This document shows, one piece after another, positions 1-8,701 of a DNA stretch of 64,000 nt (position 1 is the stretch's first letter; the number at the start of each line of letters is the position of its first letter). Under the pieces are notes generated by a model. It searched no databases, was not told where the DNA came from, and saw only the letters and a list, made by a program, of their open reading frames with translations. The stretch is from positions 1 to 64,000 of the forward strand of contig LGRD01000005.1 of NCBI GenBank assembly GCA_001263235.1, read 5' to 3'. A program made the translations under genes and the position numbers. The DNA is from Methylibium sp. NZG (lineage in GTDB: Bacteria > Pseudomonadota > Gammaproteobacteria > Burkholderiales > Burkholderiaceae_C).

Positions 1-1082
1 CCCATCACCATGTAGTCGGGCACGAGTTTGGTGATCTTCCCGGCCAGGCCGCGGTGGTCCACGCCGATCATCGTGGGCACGTCGTGGCCCATCGCGTTCA
101 TCGTGTGGTGGCTCTTGTGGCAATGGAAGGCCCAGTCGCCTTCCTCGTCGGCGAGGAAGTCGATCTGGCGCATCTGGCCCACGGCGATGTCGGCCGTGAT
201 CTCGTACTGCCGCGCGCTCTTGGGCGTGGGCCCGCCGTCGGTGCCGGTGATCAGGAACTCGTGCCCGTGCAGGTGGATCGGGTGGTTGGTCATCGTCAGG
301 TTGCCGATGCGGATGCGCACCTTGTCGTTCTTGCGAACCACCAGCGGGTCGATGCCGGGAAAGATGCGGCTGTTCCAGCTCCACAGGTTGAAGTCGAGCA
401 TCGTCATGATCTTCGGCGTGTAGCTGCCAGGATCGATGTCGTAGGCGTTGAGCAGGAAGACGAAGTCGCGGTCCACTTCGTCGATCAGTGGGTGCTTGTT
501 CTTCGGGTGGGTGATCCAGAAGCCCATCATCCCCATCGCCATCTGCACCATCTCGTCAGCGTGCGGGTGGTACATGAAGGTGCCAGGCCGGCGCGCCACG
601 AACTCGTAGACGAAAGTCTTGCCCGGCGGGATGCCCGGCTGGTTCAGGCCCGTCACGCCGTCCATGCCATTCGGCAGTCGCTGGCCGTGCCAGTGGATAC
701 TGGTCAGTTCACCGAGCTTGTTGGTGACGAAGATGCGCACCCGGTCGCCTTCGACCACCTCGATCGTCGGCCCCGGGCTCTGGCCGTTGTAGCCCCACAG
801 GTGGGCCTTGAAGCCGGGTGTCATCTCGCGCACCACCGGTTCGGCGACCAGATGAAACTCCTTGATACCGTTGTTCATGCGCCAGGGCAAGGTCCAGCCG
901 TTGAGCGTGACCACCGGGTTGTAGGGCCGGCCGGTGGTGGGCACGAGCGGCGGCATGGTGTCGGTTTTTGTTTGCATCACCGGCTCGGGCAGTGCGGCCA
1001 TCGCCACCTTGCTGACGGCAGCCGCGCTCACCGCGGCGGTGACGGCACCGGCGTTGCCCAGAAAATTGCGTCGGGAAACCAT
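1..1082 (-). CDS. Multicopper oxidase, Tat-exported (3' end cut by window edge)
   Basis: Copper-dependent oxidase, probably periplasmic and part of copper tolerance. The first 360 codons are present; the C-terminus runs off the left edge. A twin-arginine signal (SRRNF at residues 3-7, then an Ala-rich h-region ending near residue 30) predicts folded export through Tat, whose genes lie at 11.6-13.2 kb. All four copper-ligand clusters are visible: HWH (130-132), HPH (172-174), HPIHLH (267-272) and HCHKSHH (320-326) with M331 as likely type 1 axial ligand. It is the last visible gene of a minus-strand operon, 16 bp after the TolC-type gene. The family (CopA/laccase-like) is clear; the substrate is not. 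Confidence 0.9.
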   Translation of the reverse strand, partial: MVSRRNFLGNAGAVTAAVSAAAVSKVAMAALPEPVMQTKTDTMPPLVPTTGRPYNPVVTLNGWTLPWRMNNGIKEFHLVAEPVVREMTPGFKAHLWGYNGQSPGPTIEVVEGDRVRIFVTNKLGELTSIHWHGQRLPNGMDGVTGLNQPGIPPGKTFVYEFVARRPGTFMYHPHADEMVQMAMGMMGFWITHPKNKHPLIDEVDRDFVFLLNAYDIDPGSYTPKIMTMLDFNLWSWNSRIFPGIDPLVVRKNDKVRIRIGNLTMTNHPIHLHGHEFLITGTDGGPTPKSARQYEITADIAVGQMRQIDFLADEEGDWAFHCHKSHHTMNAMGHDVPTMIGVDHRGLAGKITKLVPDYMVM

Positions 1083-1098
1083 GTGTGGTCCTTGGGGT

Positions 1099-2520
1099 TC
1101 AGTGCGCGGGGCCGCCGGCTTCGGCGGCCAGCGCCGGGCCGGTGGCCGCTGCCATGCGGGGCTTGCCGATGAGCGCCATGTCGAGGTCGGCCTGCGCGAC
1201 CCAGAAGTCACGCAGCGCTTCGATCGCGCCGTTGACGCTGGCGATCTGCGAACGTGCGTCGGCGAGCAGCTCGAACACACCGATGAGCATGCCGTTGTAG
1301 CGCAGCAGGTTTTCGTCGGAGATGCGCTTTTTCAGCGGCACGATCTCGTCGCGGTAGTGGCGCGCGATGTCGTAGCGGTTGCGGTAGCCGAGGTAGGCCT
1401 CGCGCACTTCGGAACGGGCCTCGATGGCGGTCTGCGCAGCCCGTTCGACGGCCTGCATGTAGATCGCCTCTGCCTTGGCCACCCGCGCGCCGCCCCAGTC
1501 GAACAGCGGCAGCTCGAAGCCGATTTCGTAGCCGCGCTGCGTCGGCGCTTCGTTCGAGCGGCTGTTCACGAGGCCGAGTTCGAGCACGTTGACGAAGCGC
1601 GTCGTGCGGGTCAGGCCCAGGTTCTTCGCGGTCTGCTCGGCGCCCCATCGGGCGGCTTGAACGTCCAGCCGCTGCTGCATCGCCACCTGCTCCACGTCGG
1701 GCAGGTCTTGCGGGTTTTGGGGCAGGTCGGGCAGGCGCTCGGGCAGCGTGAACGCGGTTTGCTCGCCCCAGGCGCCCAGCAGCTGGGTGAGCTTCTCGCG
1801 GGCGCTGGTCTGCGCTTGCACGGCACGGGCCAGGTTGAGCGCTGCGTCGGCGTAAAAGCTCTGCTCGCGCGCCTGGTTCAGCTTGTTCCAGTTGCCCACG
1901 GCGGCCATGCGCCTGCCCAGTTCGGCGCCGGCCTCGGCGGCGTCTTGCACCTGGCGCATGTAGCGCACGGTTTCATCGGCACCCACCGCCATGAAGTACG
2001 CCTTGCGGGTTTCGCTGGCGACGTCGAGCACCTGCGCAACGGTCTGGCGCTGGGTTTGCTCGAATCGCCGTCGCTCCATCGGGTTGACCATCGGCATGGC
2101 CAGCAGACGCGCCAGGTTCAGGTGCAGGCCGCGCTCGAGTTCGACTTCTGCGCCGCGCCGCAGGCGGCCGAAGCTGAAGCCTGGGTTGGCCAGGCGGCCG
2201 GCCTGCACCCGGTCGGCGTCGGAGATGCCGAGTTCGAAGAACGCTGCTTGCAGCCCGCGGTTGTTCAGCAAGGCCACCTGCACGGCATCGTCGGCCGACA
2301 AGGGTTTGGCCAGCAGTTCGGCGACGCGCTGTTGCAGCGCCTCGCGGGCCGGGTCGGAGCGCGCCCAGGCCAGTTCTTTGCCGAGCCGTTCCTTGGCGGC
2401 TTGCTGCACCGGGCCGAAGCCACCGTCCGGGCTGAAGCTGGCGCAGCCGCTCAGGACCAGCGATGCCGCGGCGAGGCAGGCCCGCGCGGCGCGCCTGTCA
2501 ACGATCGTTGCGCGCTTCAT
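1099..2520 (-). CDS. TolC-family outer membrane efflux lipoprotein
   Basis: Outer-membrane channel-type protein of 473 residues. The N-terminus has a lipoprotein signal with lipobox LSGC near residue 25, so it should be acylated and sent to the outer membrane. The rest is the long Ala/Glu/Arg/Gln-rich helical pattern of the TolC/OEP family, with two related halves. Its ATG overlaps the stop of the preceding small exported protein (ATGA at 2517-2520), suggesting translational coupling, and it is followed after 16 bp by the multicopper oxidase. The context suggests copper or metal efflux, but no inner-membrane or adaptor partner lies in the window. Confidence 0.85.
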   Translation of the reverse strand: MKRATIVDRRAARACLAAASLVLSGCASFSPDGGFGPVQQAAKERLGKELAWARSDPAREALQQRVAELLAKPLSADDAVQVALLNNRGLQAAFFELGISDADRVQAGRLANPGFSFGRLRRGAEVELERGLHLNLARLLAMPMVNPMERRRFEQTQRQTVAQVLDVASETRKAYFMAVGADETVRYMRQVQDAAEAGAELGRRMAAVGNWNKLNQAREQSFYADAALNLARAVQAQTSAREKLTQLLGAWGEQTAFTLPERLPDLPQNPQDLPDVEQVAMQQRLDVQAARWGAEQTAKNLGLTRTTRFVNVLELGLVNSRSNEAPTQRGYEIGFELPLFDWGGARVAKAEAIYMQAVERAAQTAIEARSEVREAYLGYRNRYDIARHYRDEIVPLKKRISDENLLRYNGMLIGVFELLADARSQIASVNGAIEALRDFWVAQADLDMALIGKPRMAAATGPALAAEAGGPAH

Positions 2521-2924
2521 GGTTTGGTGTGGCCGCCGTGCGGTTGAGGCAAGGTTGCGCGGGTGGGCGTGGGCCCTCGGTTGAGTGCCTCCTTGTCTGG
2601 CACAGACGCCGCCGGCTGGCTTGCCACAGCGGCCGGCTGTTGCGCTTCACGCGCATAGGCGCGCCAGCCGCCGATGCGTCCGGTCAGCTCGTTCGCGTCG
2701 CGCCACGAAGAGAGCGGCTCATCCGCGAACGCGCGATACGGACCGAATACCGAGACATGCGCCACGGGCCGGACACGTGCCTGCGGGTTGCCGGGGTCGC
2801 TGGCTGAGGCCAGCGCCGGCTTGTCTTTGGCTGGGGCCTGCGCAAGCGCGGGAAGGCTGAGCAGACAACCCAACGCAACCAGCGCCTGCGTGGGCAGGTG
2901 CCGCACAGAGAGTGCAATGAACAT
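2517..2924 (-). CDS. Small exported protein of the copper operon, function unknown
   Basis: A 135-residue protein with a cleavable signal peptide (hydrophobic stretch about residues 12-27, ending LPALAQA). The mature part has one conserved-looking stretch (VFGPYRAFADEPLSSWRDAN), then a Pro/Ala-rich tail ending HGGHTKP. I recognise no enzymatic motif. It lies between a Cys/His-rich secreted protein and the TolC-type gene, overlapping the latter by 4 bases, so it is very likely co-transcribed with the oxidase and may be a periplasmic accessory factor for copper. Confidence 0.65.
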   Translation of the reverse strand: MFIALSVRHLPTQALVALGCLLSLPALAQAPAKDKPALASASDPGNPQARVRPVAHVSVFGPYRAFADEPLSSWRDANELTGRIGGWRAYAREAQQPAAVASQPAASVPDKEALNRGPTPTRATLPQPHGGHTKP

Positions 2925-3050
2925 GAAAAACCTCGCTGACTGGACGGGGGGAGCACCCGCGCACGGGTGCGTGCGCGGCGCGTCACATGGCCGACGCGAG
3001 CTGCGACCTGCCGGCCCTGAGTTGGGCGGCGGTCCCGCGCTGCGGGCGTT

Positions 3051-3530
3051 TCAGGCGAGGTTCGGGCGGGGAGGGCGTTCGAGGCCGCCGACGGTGACGC
3101 CCGCCGGGGCCGCTTCCTCACTCACCACGAACGTGGTGGGCGCGCCTGGCGGCGATGGAAGTCGGGATGCAGGAGCCGTCATTCCGGCCCCGAGGCAGCA
3201 CGTGGCACAGGCACTGCAACTGCCTTTTGCCAGGGAAGTCGATGCGGCCGGCTTGGAAGGTTTCGAGGGTTCACCATCGGGTACGGCATCAGGCGAGTCG
3301 AGGCCACCCGCCGCGCTGGACAACGGGCCACCGGTCACGGTGGCCGCATGGTGATCGTCAGACACCGACGCCTGCGCAGCGTGATGGCCGGGGAGCTGCC
3401 GGTCGGTCGAGAACGCCGGTTGCCCGTCGTGCCCGGGGCCGCAATGCGTCATCTTCACGGCGGCCATTCCCTGAACGGGAAGGGCCACCGCCACGCAGAC
3501 CATCAACAGCAATCTCAACCGGCGCAACAT
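3051..3530 (-). CDS. Cys/His-rich secreted protein, DUF2946-like
   Basis: A 159-residue protein with an N-terminal signal peptide (MLRRLRLLLMVCVAVALP, cleavage near GMAA). Potential metal ligands are many: HCGPGH near residue 29, GHH and DDHH further on, and a Cys cluster CSACATCC around residues 112-119. Small proteins with this architecture (DUF2946-like) are common next to copper-resistance genes in proteobacteria; family membership here is judged by eye. It is the first gene of the minus-strand copper operon, 126 bp before the next gene. A copper-binding or delivery role is inferred from residues and context only. Confidence 0.65.
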   Translation of the reverse strand: MLRRLRLLLMVCVAVALPVQGMAAVKMTHCGPGHDGQPAFSTDRQLPGHHAAQASVSDDHHAATVTGGPLSSAAGGLDSPDAVPDGEPSKPSKPAASTSLAKGSCSACATCCLGAGMTAPASRLPSPPGAPTTFVVSEEAAPAGVTVGGLERPPRPNLA

Positions 3531-3666
3531 GGCTTGAGTCTAGACCACGCAGAGCCGGCGCGGCAAGCGGGGGTCTTGGGGGAAGGCTTCGTGGCAACGA
3601 CGCCTTGCGCGCGACGCCTACAATTTCCGGCTACGCGCTTGATCGCGAATCGAAGGATCGCCACGC

Positions 3667-4581
3667 ATGACCAGCGAACACATCGCCGCCACTCCCGACC
3701 TCACCCACATCGCCGCGCGCGACAAGGCCGAGATCCTGGCCCAGGCGCTGCCCTACATCCGCAAGTTCCACGGCAAGACGATCGTCATCAAGTACGGCGG
3801 CAACGCAATGACCGACCCCGCGCTGCAGCAGGACTTTGCCGAAGACGTGGTGCTGCTCAAGCTCGTCGGCATGAACCCGGTGGTGGTGCACGGCGGCGGC
3901 CCGCAGATCGAGGATGCGCTGGCCAAGCTGGGCAAGAAGGGCACCTTCATCCAGGGCATGCGCGTGACCGACGACGAGACGATGGAGGTCGTCGAGTGGG
4001 TGCTGGCCGGGCAGGTGCAGCAAGACATCGTCGGCCTCATCAACGTGGCCGGCGGCAAGGCGGTGGGGCTGACGGGGCGCGACGGCGGGCTGATCCGCGC
4101 GCGCAAGCTGAAGATGATGGACCGCGTTGATCCGACCAAGGAGCACGACGTCGGCTCGGTCGGCGAGATCGAGTCGATCGACCCGAGCGTGGTGAAGGCG
4201 TTGCAGGACGACCAGTTCATCCCGGTCATCTCGCCGCTGGGCTTCGGCCGCGACAACGAGAACTACAACATCAACGCCGACGTGGTGGCCGGCAAGCTCG
4301 CCGAGGTGCTCAAGGCCGAGAAGCTGATGATGCTGACCAACACGCCCGGCGTGCTCGACAAGTCGGGCAAGTTGCTGACGAACTTGACCGCGCGCGAGAT
4401 CGACGAGCTGTTTGCCGACGGCACGATCAGCGGCGGCATGCTACCCAAGATTTCGTCGGCGCTCGACGCCGCCAAGAACGGCGTGAACACCGTGCACATC
4501 ATCGACGGGCGCGTGCCGCATGCGATGTTGCTGGAAGTGCTGACCGAGCAAGCGTACGGGACCATGATCCGTTCCCATTGA
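3667..4581 (+). CDS. argB: Acetylglutamate kinase (arginine biosynthesis)
   Basis: Phosphorylates N-acetylglutamate at the second step of the acetylated arginine pathway, in the cytoplasm. The 304 residues match the family over the full length: the nucleotide glycines in [10 protein letters not shown] (about residues 38-47), the VHGGGPQI loop (about 74-81), and the C-terminal TNTPGVLD and GGMLPKI motifs. The Gly-rich loops and Lys of the amino-acid kinase fold are present. The stop codon overlaps the TTG start of the next gene. A TACAAT box (3619-3624) upstream could be a -10 element. argJ, another enzyme of the pathway, lies at 32.2 kb rather than next to it. Confidence 0.96.
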   Translation: MTSEHIAATPDLTHIAARDKAEILAQALPYIRKFHGKTIVIKYGGNAMTDPALQQDFAEDVVLLKLVGMNPVVVHGGGPQIEDALAKLGKKGTFIQGMRVTDDETMEVVEWVLAGQVQQDIVGLINVAGGKAVGLTGRDGGLIRARKLKMMDRVDPTKEHDVGSVGEIESIDPSVVKALQDDQFIPVISPLGFGRDNENYNINADVVAGKLAEVLKAEKLMMLTNTPGVLDKSGKLLTNLTAREIDELFADGTISGGMLPKISSALDAAKNGVNTVHIIDGRVPHAMLLEVLTEQAYGTMIRSH

Positions 4582-5510
4582 GCACTTTCGCCGCACACAG
4601 CCCGCAAGTCGCTCGCCTGGCGCTGGCCGCCGCCTGCGGCGCCGGCTTTCTGTGGGGCACGGGTGCGCTGGTGGTCAACGTGCTGATCGCGCGCCACGGC
4701 TTCACGCCGGAGAACATCTCGTTCTGGCGCTTCGTCGTCGGCTCGGTGGTGTTGCTGGCGGTGTTCGGGCGGGTGTCGTTGTGGAAGGCGGTGCGGCCGC
4801 AGCTCGCGCTCGTCGTCGGTTCGGGCACGGCGATGGCGCTGTACGTGCTGTGCTGGTTTCTCGGCATCGAGCGCATCGGCGCAGCGGTGCCCACGTTGAT
4901 CGCGCTGTGCCTGCCGCCGGTGCTGGTGACGCTGGTCGCGCTCGCGCGCGGGCAAGAGCGGCTCGATGCGTCGCTGGTGCTCGTGCTGGCGGCGGCGATC
5001 GTGGGCACGGTCTTGATCGTTGCGAAGCACGGCGCGGCATCGGGCGATGTGAACAGCCACGACCTGCTGCTGGGCGTCGCCTTCTCGGTCGCGTCGGCGG
5101 TGCTCTATGCGGGCTTCACGCTCGTCAGCGGGCGTTTGTCGACGAGCCTGGGTGCCGGCCCGGCGACGACCTGCCTGACGGTGGTGGCCGCCGCGGTGAT
5201 GGGCCTCACGGCGCTGTACCGCCCGCTGTATTGGCCTGTGGAAGTGGCGCCGGAGGCGTGGTTCCTGTACCTCGGCGTCGTCACCGCGGCGCTCGCGCTG
5301 CTGGCCTTCAGCTGGGGCGCGGCGCGCCTGAGCCCGACCGCGCTGACGGTGGCCACGCTGGTCGAGCCGCTGACGGCCGTGCTGCTGGCGGCGCTGCTGT
5401 TGGGCGAGCAACTCGGGCCGTGGCAGTGGCTCGGTGGGGCGCTGCTGCTGGGCAGCATCTGGGGACTGGGCCGGCGCATCGGGCAGGGCGCAAAGGCGGC
5501 AACGCATTGA
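4578..5510 (+). CDS. EamA/DMT-family transporter
   Basis: Inner-membrane protein of 310 residues with about ten hydrophobic segments in two repeated five-helix halves, as in the EamA (DMT) superfamily: [20 protein letters not shown] at the start of half 1 and [20 protein letters not shown] at the start of half 2. The substrate cannot be deduced. The start is TTG at 4578, overlapping the argB stop. Its TGA overlaps the ATG of the next gene by one base, so argB, this gene, the HAD gene and slmA look like one coupled transcription unit. Confidence 0.85.
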   Translation: MSTFAAHSPQVARLALAAACGAGFLWGTGALVVNVLIARHGFTPENISFWRFVVGSVVLLAVFGRVSLWKAVRPQLALVVGSGTAMALYVLCWFLGIERIGAAVPTLIALCLPPVLVTLVALARGQERLDASLVLVLAAAIVGTVLIVAKHGAASGDVNSHDLLLGVAFSVASAVLYAGFTLVSGRLSTSLGAGPATTCLTVVAAAVMGLTALYRPLYWPVEVAPEAWFLYLGVVTAALALLAFSWGAARLSPTALTVATLVEPLTAVLLAALLLGEQLGPWQWLGGALLLGSIWGLGRRIGQGAKAATH

Positions 5511-6247
5511 TGTCACCGAGCCCGCGTCGTGCGCCACCGGTCTGGTTGTTCGATCTCGACAACACGCTGCACGACGCGAGCCACGCCGCGTTCGGCCCGA
5601 CCAGCCGCGCGATGAGCGACTACATGAGCACGCACCTCGGCCTGCACCCCGAGGCCGCAACCGAACTTCGCCAACACTACTGGCGGCGTTACGGCGCCAC
5701 CCTGCTCGGGCTGGTGCGCCACCACGGTGTGCAGGCCAGTCACTTCCTGCACGAAACGCACCTGCTGCCCGGCCTGGAGCAACGCCTGCGCACCAGCGCG
5801 CACGACCGCGCCGCGCTGAAGCGGCTCAGAGGCCGCCGCTTCATTTTGACCAACGCACCGCGCGCGTACGCGTTGCGGGTGCTGAACACTTTGCGCCTGG
5901 CCGACTGCTTCGAGGGCGTCATCAGCATCGAGGACATGCGCATGTTCGGCCACCTGCGCCCCAAGCCTGACGCGCGCATGTTCCGCCACGTCTGCGCGCG
6001 CCTGAAAGTGCGCGCTAGCCGCTGTGTGCTGGTCGAAGACACGCTCGAGCACCAGAAGGCGGCGCGCGGCATTGGCATGAGAACTGCGTGGATGCAACGC
6101 TACCTGGATGGACGCTTCCGTGGCACGTTGCGGGACTGCGACAACGCCGGTGCGAAACGCGTTGAAGTTGGTGTTCACCCTTGTCGAAAGCCCTCTTACG
6201 TGTGTGCCAGAATCAACTCGCTTCAAGCGCTGCGCCACCTGCGATGA
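5510..6247 (+). CDS. HAD-family hydrolase, pyrimidine 5'-nucleotidase type
   Basis: Soluble haloacid-dehalogenase phosphatase of 245 residues. Motif I is FDLDNTL (about residues 14-20), motif II the Thr in ILTNAP, motif III the Lys in LRPKPD, and motif IV VLVEDTLEHQ. The long helical cap after motif I and the spacing resemble the yeast Sdt1/Phm8-like pyrimidine 5'-nucleotidase group. It starts in a TGATG overlap with the transporter and ends in an ATGA overlap with slmA. The last 40 or so residues (after GRFRGTLRD) look less conserved. Confidence 0.85.
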   Translation: MSPSPRRAPPVWLFDLDNTLHDASHAAFGPTSRAMSDYMSTHLGLHPEAATELRQHYWRRYGATLLGLVRHHGVQASHFLHETHLLPGLEQRLRTSAHDRAALKRLRGRRFILTNAPRAYALRVLNTLRLADCFEGVISIEDMRMFGHLRPKPDARMFRHVCARLKVRASRCVLVEDTLEHQKAARGIGMRTAWMQRYLDGRFRGTLRDCDNAGAKRVEVGVHPCRKPSYVCARINSLQALRHLR

Positions 6248-6927
6248 CCCACACTTCCGACCTGCCTTCCACCGACGCTGAAGAAGACCGTGAACCGCAG
6301 GCGCTGATCGGCATGGCAAGCGGCACCGTTGCTGCACCGCCTGCGCGCAAGCGGCCCAAACCCGGCGAGCGTCGCGTGCAGATTCTGCAAACGCTGGCCG
6401 GCATGCTGGAGCAGCCGGGCGCCGAGCGCATCACCACCGCCGCGCTGGCCGCCAAGCTCGACGTGAGCGAGGCAGCGCTGTACCGCCACTTCGCCAGCAA
6501 GGCGCAGATGTTCGAGGGGCTGATCGAGTTCATCGAGCACAGCGTGTTCACCCTCGTCAACCAGATCAACGAGCGCGAGCCCAACCCGGCGGGGCAAGTG
6601 AACAAGGTGCTCACCGTGCTGCTGCAGTTCGCCGAAAAGAACCCCGGCATGACGCGCGTGATGGTTGGCGACGCGCTGGTGTTCGAGAACGACCGCCTGC
6701 TCGTGCGCATGAACCAGTTCTTCGACCGCATCGAGTCGCAGTTGCGGCAGAGCCTGCGGATGGTGGCTGAGGGCGCAGCGTCAACGCAGCCCACGGTCGA
6801 GGCGAATCTGCGCGCGTCGGTGCTGACTGCGTTCGTGGTCGGGCGGCTGCAGCGCTACACGCGCTCGGGCTTCAAGCGCAGCCCGACCGAGCAACTCGAC
6901 GCGGCGCTGCGCATGCTCGTAGGCTGA
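6244..6927 (+). CDS. slmA: Nucleoid occlusion factor SlmA (TetR family)
   Basis: DNA-binding division regulator that blocks FtsZ ring assembly over the nucleoid. The 227 residues show the TetR-type helix-turn-helix (ITTAALAAKLDVSEAALYRH, about 63-82) and the SlmA signature that follows (FASKAQMFEGLIEFIEHSVF, NPGMTRVMVGDALVFENDRL). The N-terminal 40 residues are a variable extension. The start overlaps the HAD stop (ATGA), and the same argB/HAD/slmA neighbourhood occurs in other betaproteobacteria as I recall them. SlmA-binding sites were not searched for. Confidence 0.93.
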   Translation: MTHTSDLPSTDAEEDREPQALIGMASGTVAAPPARKRPKPGERRVQILQTLAGMLEQPGAERITTAALAAKLDVSEAALYRHFASKAQMFEGLIEFIEHSVFTLVNQINEREPNPAGQVNKVLTVLLQFAEKNPGMTRVMVGDALVFENDRLLVRMNQFFDRIESQLRQSLRMVAEGAASTQPTVEANLRASVLTAFVVGRLQRYTRSGFKRSPTEQLDAALRMLVG

Positions 6928-7027
6928 GGCGCAAACGCGGCGGCGCCGCACGGCTGCCACCGCATCGCCTGCTTCTGCGTCGCCTGCTCCCGCGTCACCC
7001 CGCGCTCCGTGCCTCAGCATCGGCGGT

Positions 7028-7080
7028 TGAGCCATTGAGCCATTGAGCCCTTGAGCCCCTGAGCCCCTGAGCCCACCCTT
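7028..7080 (+). repeat. 8-bp tandem repeat TGAGCCNY
   Basis: Between slmA and the pdeM-like gene a run of about six units of TGAGCC followed by AT, CT or CC repeats every 8 bp, then ends in a diverged copy. The later units drift towards CCTGAGCC. The spacer (6928-7086) has no other gene. The phosphoesterase ATG at 7087 begins right after the array, so copy number could alter the untranslated leader. Confidence 0.7.
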
Positions 7081-7086
7081 GAGCCG

Positions 7087-7734
7087 ATGCTGACGATCTC
7101 GCTCGGCGGCCAGCGCTTGAGCCTGCTGCCGCAGAAGGCCGCCTTCCTGCCCGACCTGCACACCCTGCTGGTGGCCGACGCGCACATCGGCAAGGCGGTC
7201 AGCTTTCGCAAGCTCGGCGTGCCGGTGCCGCGCGGCACCACGAGCGAAACGCTGGCCGTGCTGGCCGATCTGGCGGCGCGGCTGCAGGTGCGACGCATCG
7301 TGTTCCTGGGCGACTTTCTGCACTCGGCGCGTTCGCACGCCGACTCCACACTTGGCGCCGTGGCGCGCTGGCGAGAGGCGCATGCGGCGCTGCAACTCAC
7401 ACTCGTGCGCGGCAACCACGACGACCGCGCCGGAGACCCGCCCGCGAGCCTGGGCATCGATTGCGTCGACGAGCCGTTGGTCATCGGCGGGCTCGCGCTG
7501 TGCCACCACCCGCAGGCGCGCGCAGAAGGCTACGTGTTGGCCGGGCACATTCACCCTTGCATTCACTTGGCCGGGCGCGCGCACGACCGCTTGCGATTGC
7601 CCTGCTTCTGGTTCGGGTCACAAGTGGGTGTGTTGCCCGCGTTCGGTTCGTTCACCGGCATGCACGCGGTGCAGCCCGCGCCTGGTGATCGCGTGTTCGT
7701 GGCAGCCGGCGATTCGGTGACCGCGCTGGCCTGA
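7087..7734 (+). CDS. pdeM: PdeM-like metallophosphoesterase (ligase-associated repair nuclease family)
   Basis: Calcineurin-like phosphoesterase of 215 residues. Metal-binding motifs in order: DAHIGK (31-36), GDFLHS (about 78-83), RGNHDD (about 118-123), CHHP and GHIHP (about 160). The compact size and DAHIGK plus GDFLHS match the PdeM group named 'ligase-associated DNA damage response endonuclease'. In many genomes that gene sits beside an ATP-dependent ligase, an exonuclease and a helicase, none of which is visible nearby, so the repair role here is by family only. It converges with the methionine aminopeptidase gene with a 5-bp gap. Confidence 0.85.
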   Translation: MLTISLGGQRLSLLPQKAAFLPDLHTLLVADAHIGKAVSFRKLGVPVPRGTTSETLAVLADLAARLQVRRIVFLGDFLHSARSHADSTLGAVARWREAHAALQLTLVRGNHDDRAGDPPASLGIDCVDEPLVIGGLALCHHPQARAEGYVLAGHIHPCIHLAGRAHDRLRLPCFWFGSQVGVLPAFGSFTGMHAVQPAPGDRVFVAAGDSVTALA

Positions 7735-7739
7735 CGCGC

Positions 7740-8537
7740 TCAGCCTGCGGCCGCCATCGCCCCGAAAGTCGCTCGCTCGCTCGCGCGCAAGGTCAGCACC
7801 TCGACGCCACCTTGGGCGACCAGGACGGTGTGCTCCCACTGCGCCGAGAGCGACCGGTCGCGCGTCACCACCGTCCACCCGTCTGGCATCACGCGCACTT
7901 GCGGCCCACCGGCGTTGAGCATCGGCTCGATGGTGAAGGTCATGCCCGGCACCAGCATCCGGCCCGTGCCGCGCTGCCCGAAGTGAGCCACCTGCGGTTC
8001 CTCGTGCATTGCTGTGCCGATGCCGTGTCCACAAAAATCGCGCACCACGCTGACGCCGTGCCGTGCCGCGTGCTGTTGAATTGCAGCGCCGACATCACCC
8101 AGTGTGGCCCCAGGCTTCACCTCTCGAATGCCGAGGTACAGCGCCTCCTGGGTGATACGCGCCAGCCGCGCTGCCGCGATACCGGGCTTGCCAGCGAAGA
8201 ACATCGCGCTCGTGTCGGCGTGGATGCCGCGCACCTGGGCCACCAGGTCGATGTTCAGGCAGTCGCCCTCCTTCAATTGCCGAGGGCCTGGAACGCCGTG
8301 GCACACCACTTGATTGACAGAGATACAGGTCGCGTGTCGGTAGCCCTGGTAGCCCACGCACGCCGCCACGCCACCTTGCGCTTCGATGAATCGGTGACAC
8401 AGCGCGTCGAGCTCAGCAGTGGTCACGCCGGGCTTCACGTGCGCGCCGATCATGTCGAGCGCACCGGCGACGATGGTCGCGGCCTCGCGCATCGTGGCAA
8501 TCGCTTCCGGCGACTTGATCAGGGCGGGCATCAGCAT
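7740..8537 (-). CDS. map: Methionine aminopeptidase, type I
   Basis: Removes the initiator methionine from nascent proteins. All five metal ligands are present: D97 (NIDLV), D108 (HADTS), H171 (GHGIG), E204 (TIEPM) and E235 (QWEHT), with substrate histidines H80 and H178. The length of 265 is normal for type I without an extra N-terminal zinc domain. It is not beside rpsB, the usual place for the main map gene in betaproteobacteria, so this may be a second paralogue. It is transcribed divergently from the DUF815 ATPase gene. Confidence 0.95.
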   Translation of the reverse strand: MLMPALIKSPEAIATMREAATIVAGALDMIGAHVKPGVTTAELDALCHRFIEAQGGVAACVGYQGYRHATCISVNQVVCHGVPGPRQLKEGDCLNIDLVAQVRGIHADTSAMFFAGKPGIAAARLARITQEALYLGIREVKPGATLGDVGAAIQQHAARHGVSVVRDFCGHGIGTAMHEEPQVAHFGQRGTGRMLVPGMTFTIEPMLNAGGPQVRVMPDGWTVVTRDRSLSAQWEHTVLVAQGGVEVLTLRASERATFGAMAAAG

Positions 8538-8701
8538 GGGGGCTCCGAGGCGGTCGTCTCGATTTCAATCATAAGGGCGGTGTCCGCCTCTGCAGTGCAC
8601 GCAGGGCACGAGATCGCCAAGAGATCGGCTCGTGGCAGGCCGCCGCTAAACTGCTTGCGTCGACCGTATCGACTTCCATCCGCTCCCCGCCTGCCACTGC
8701 C

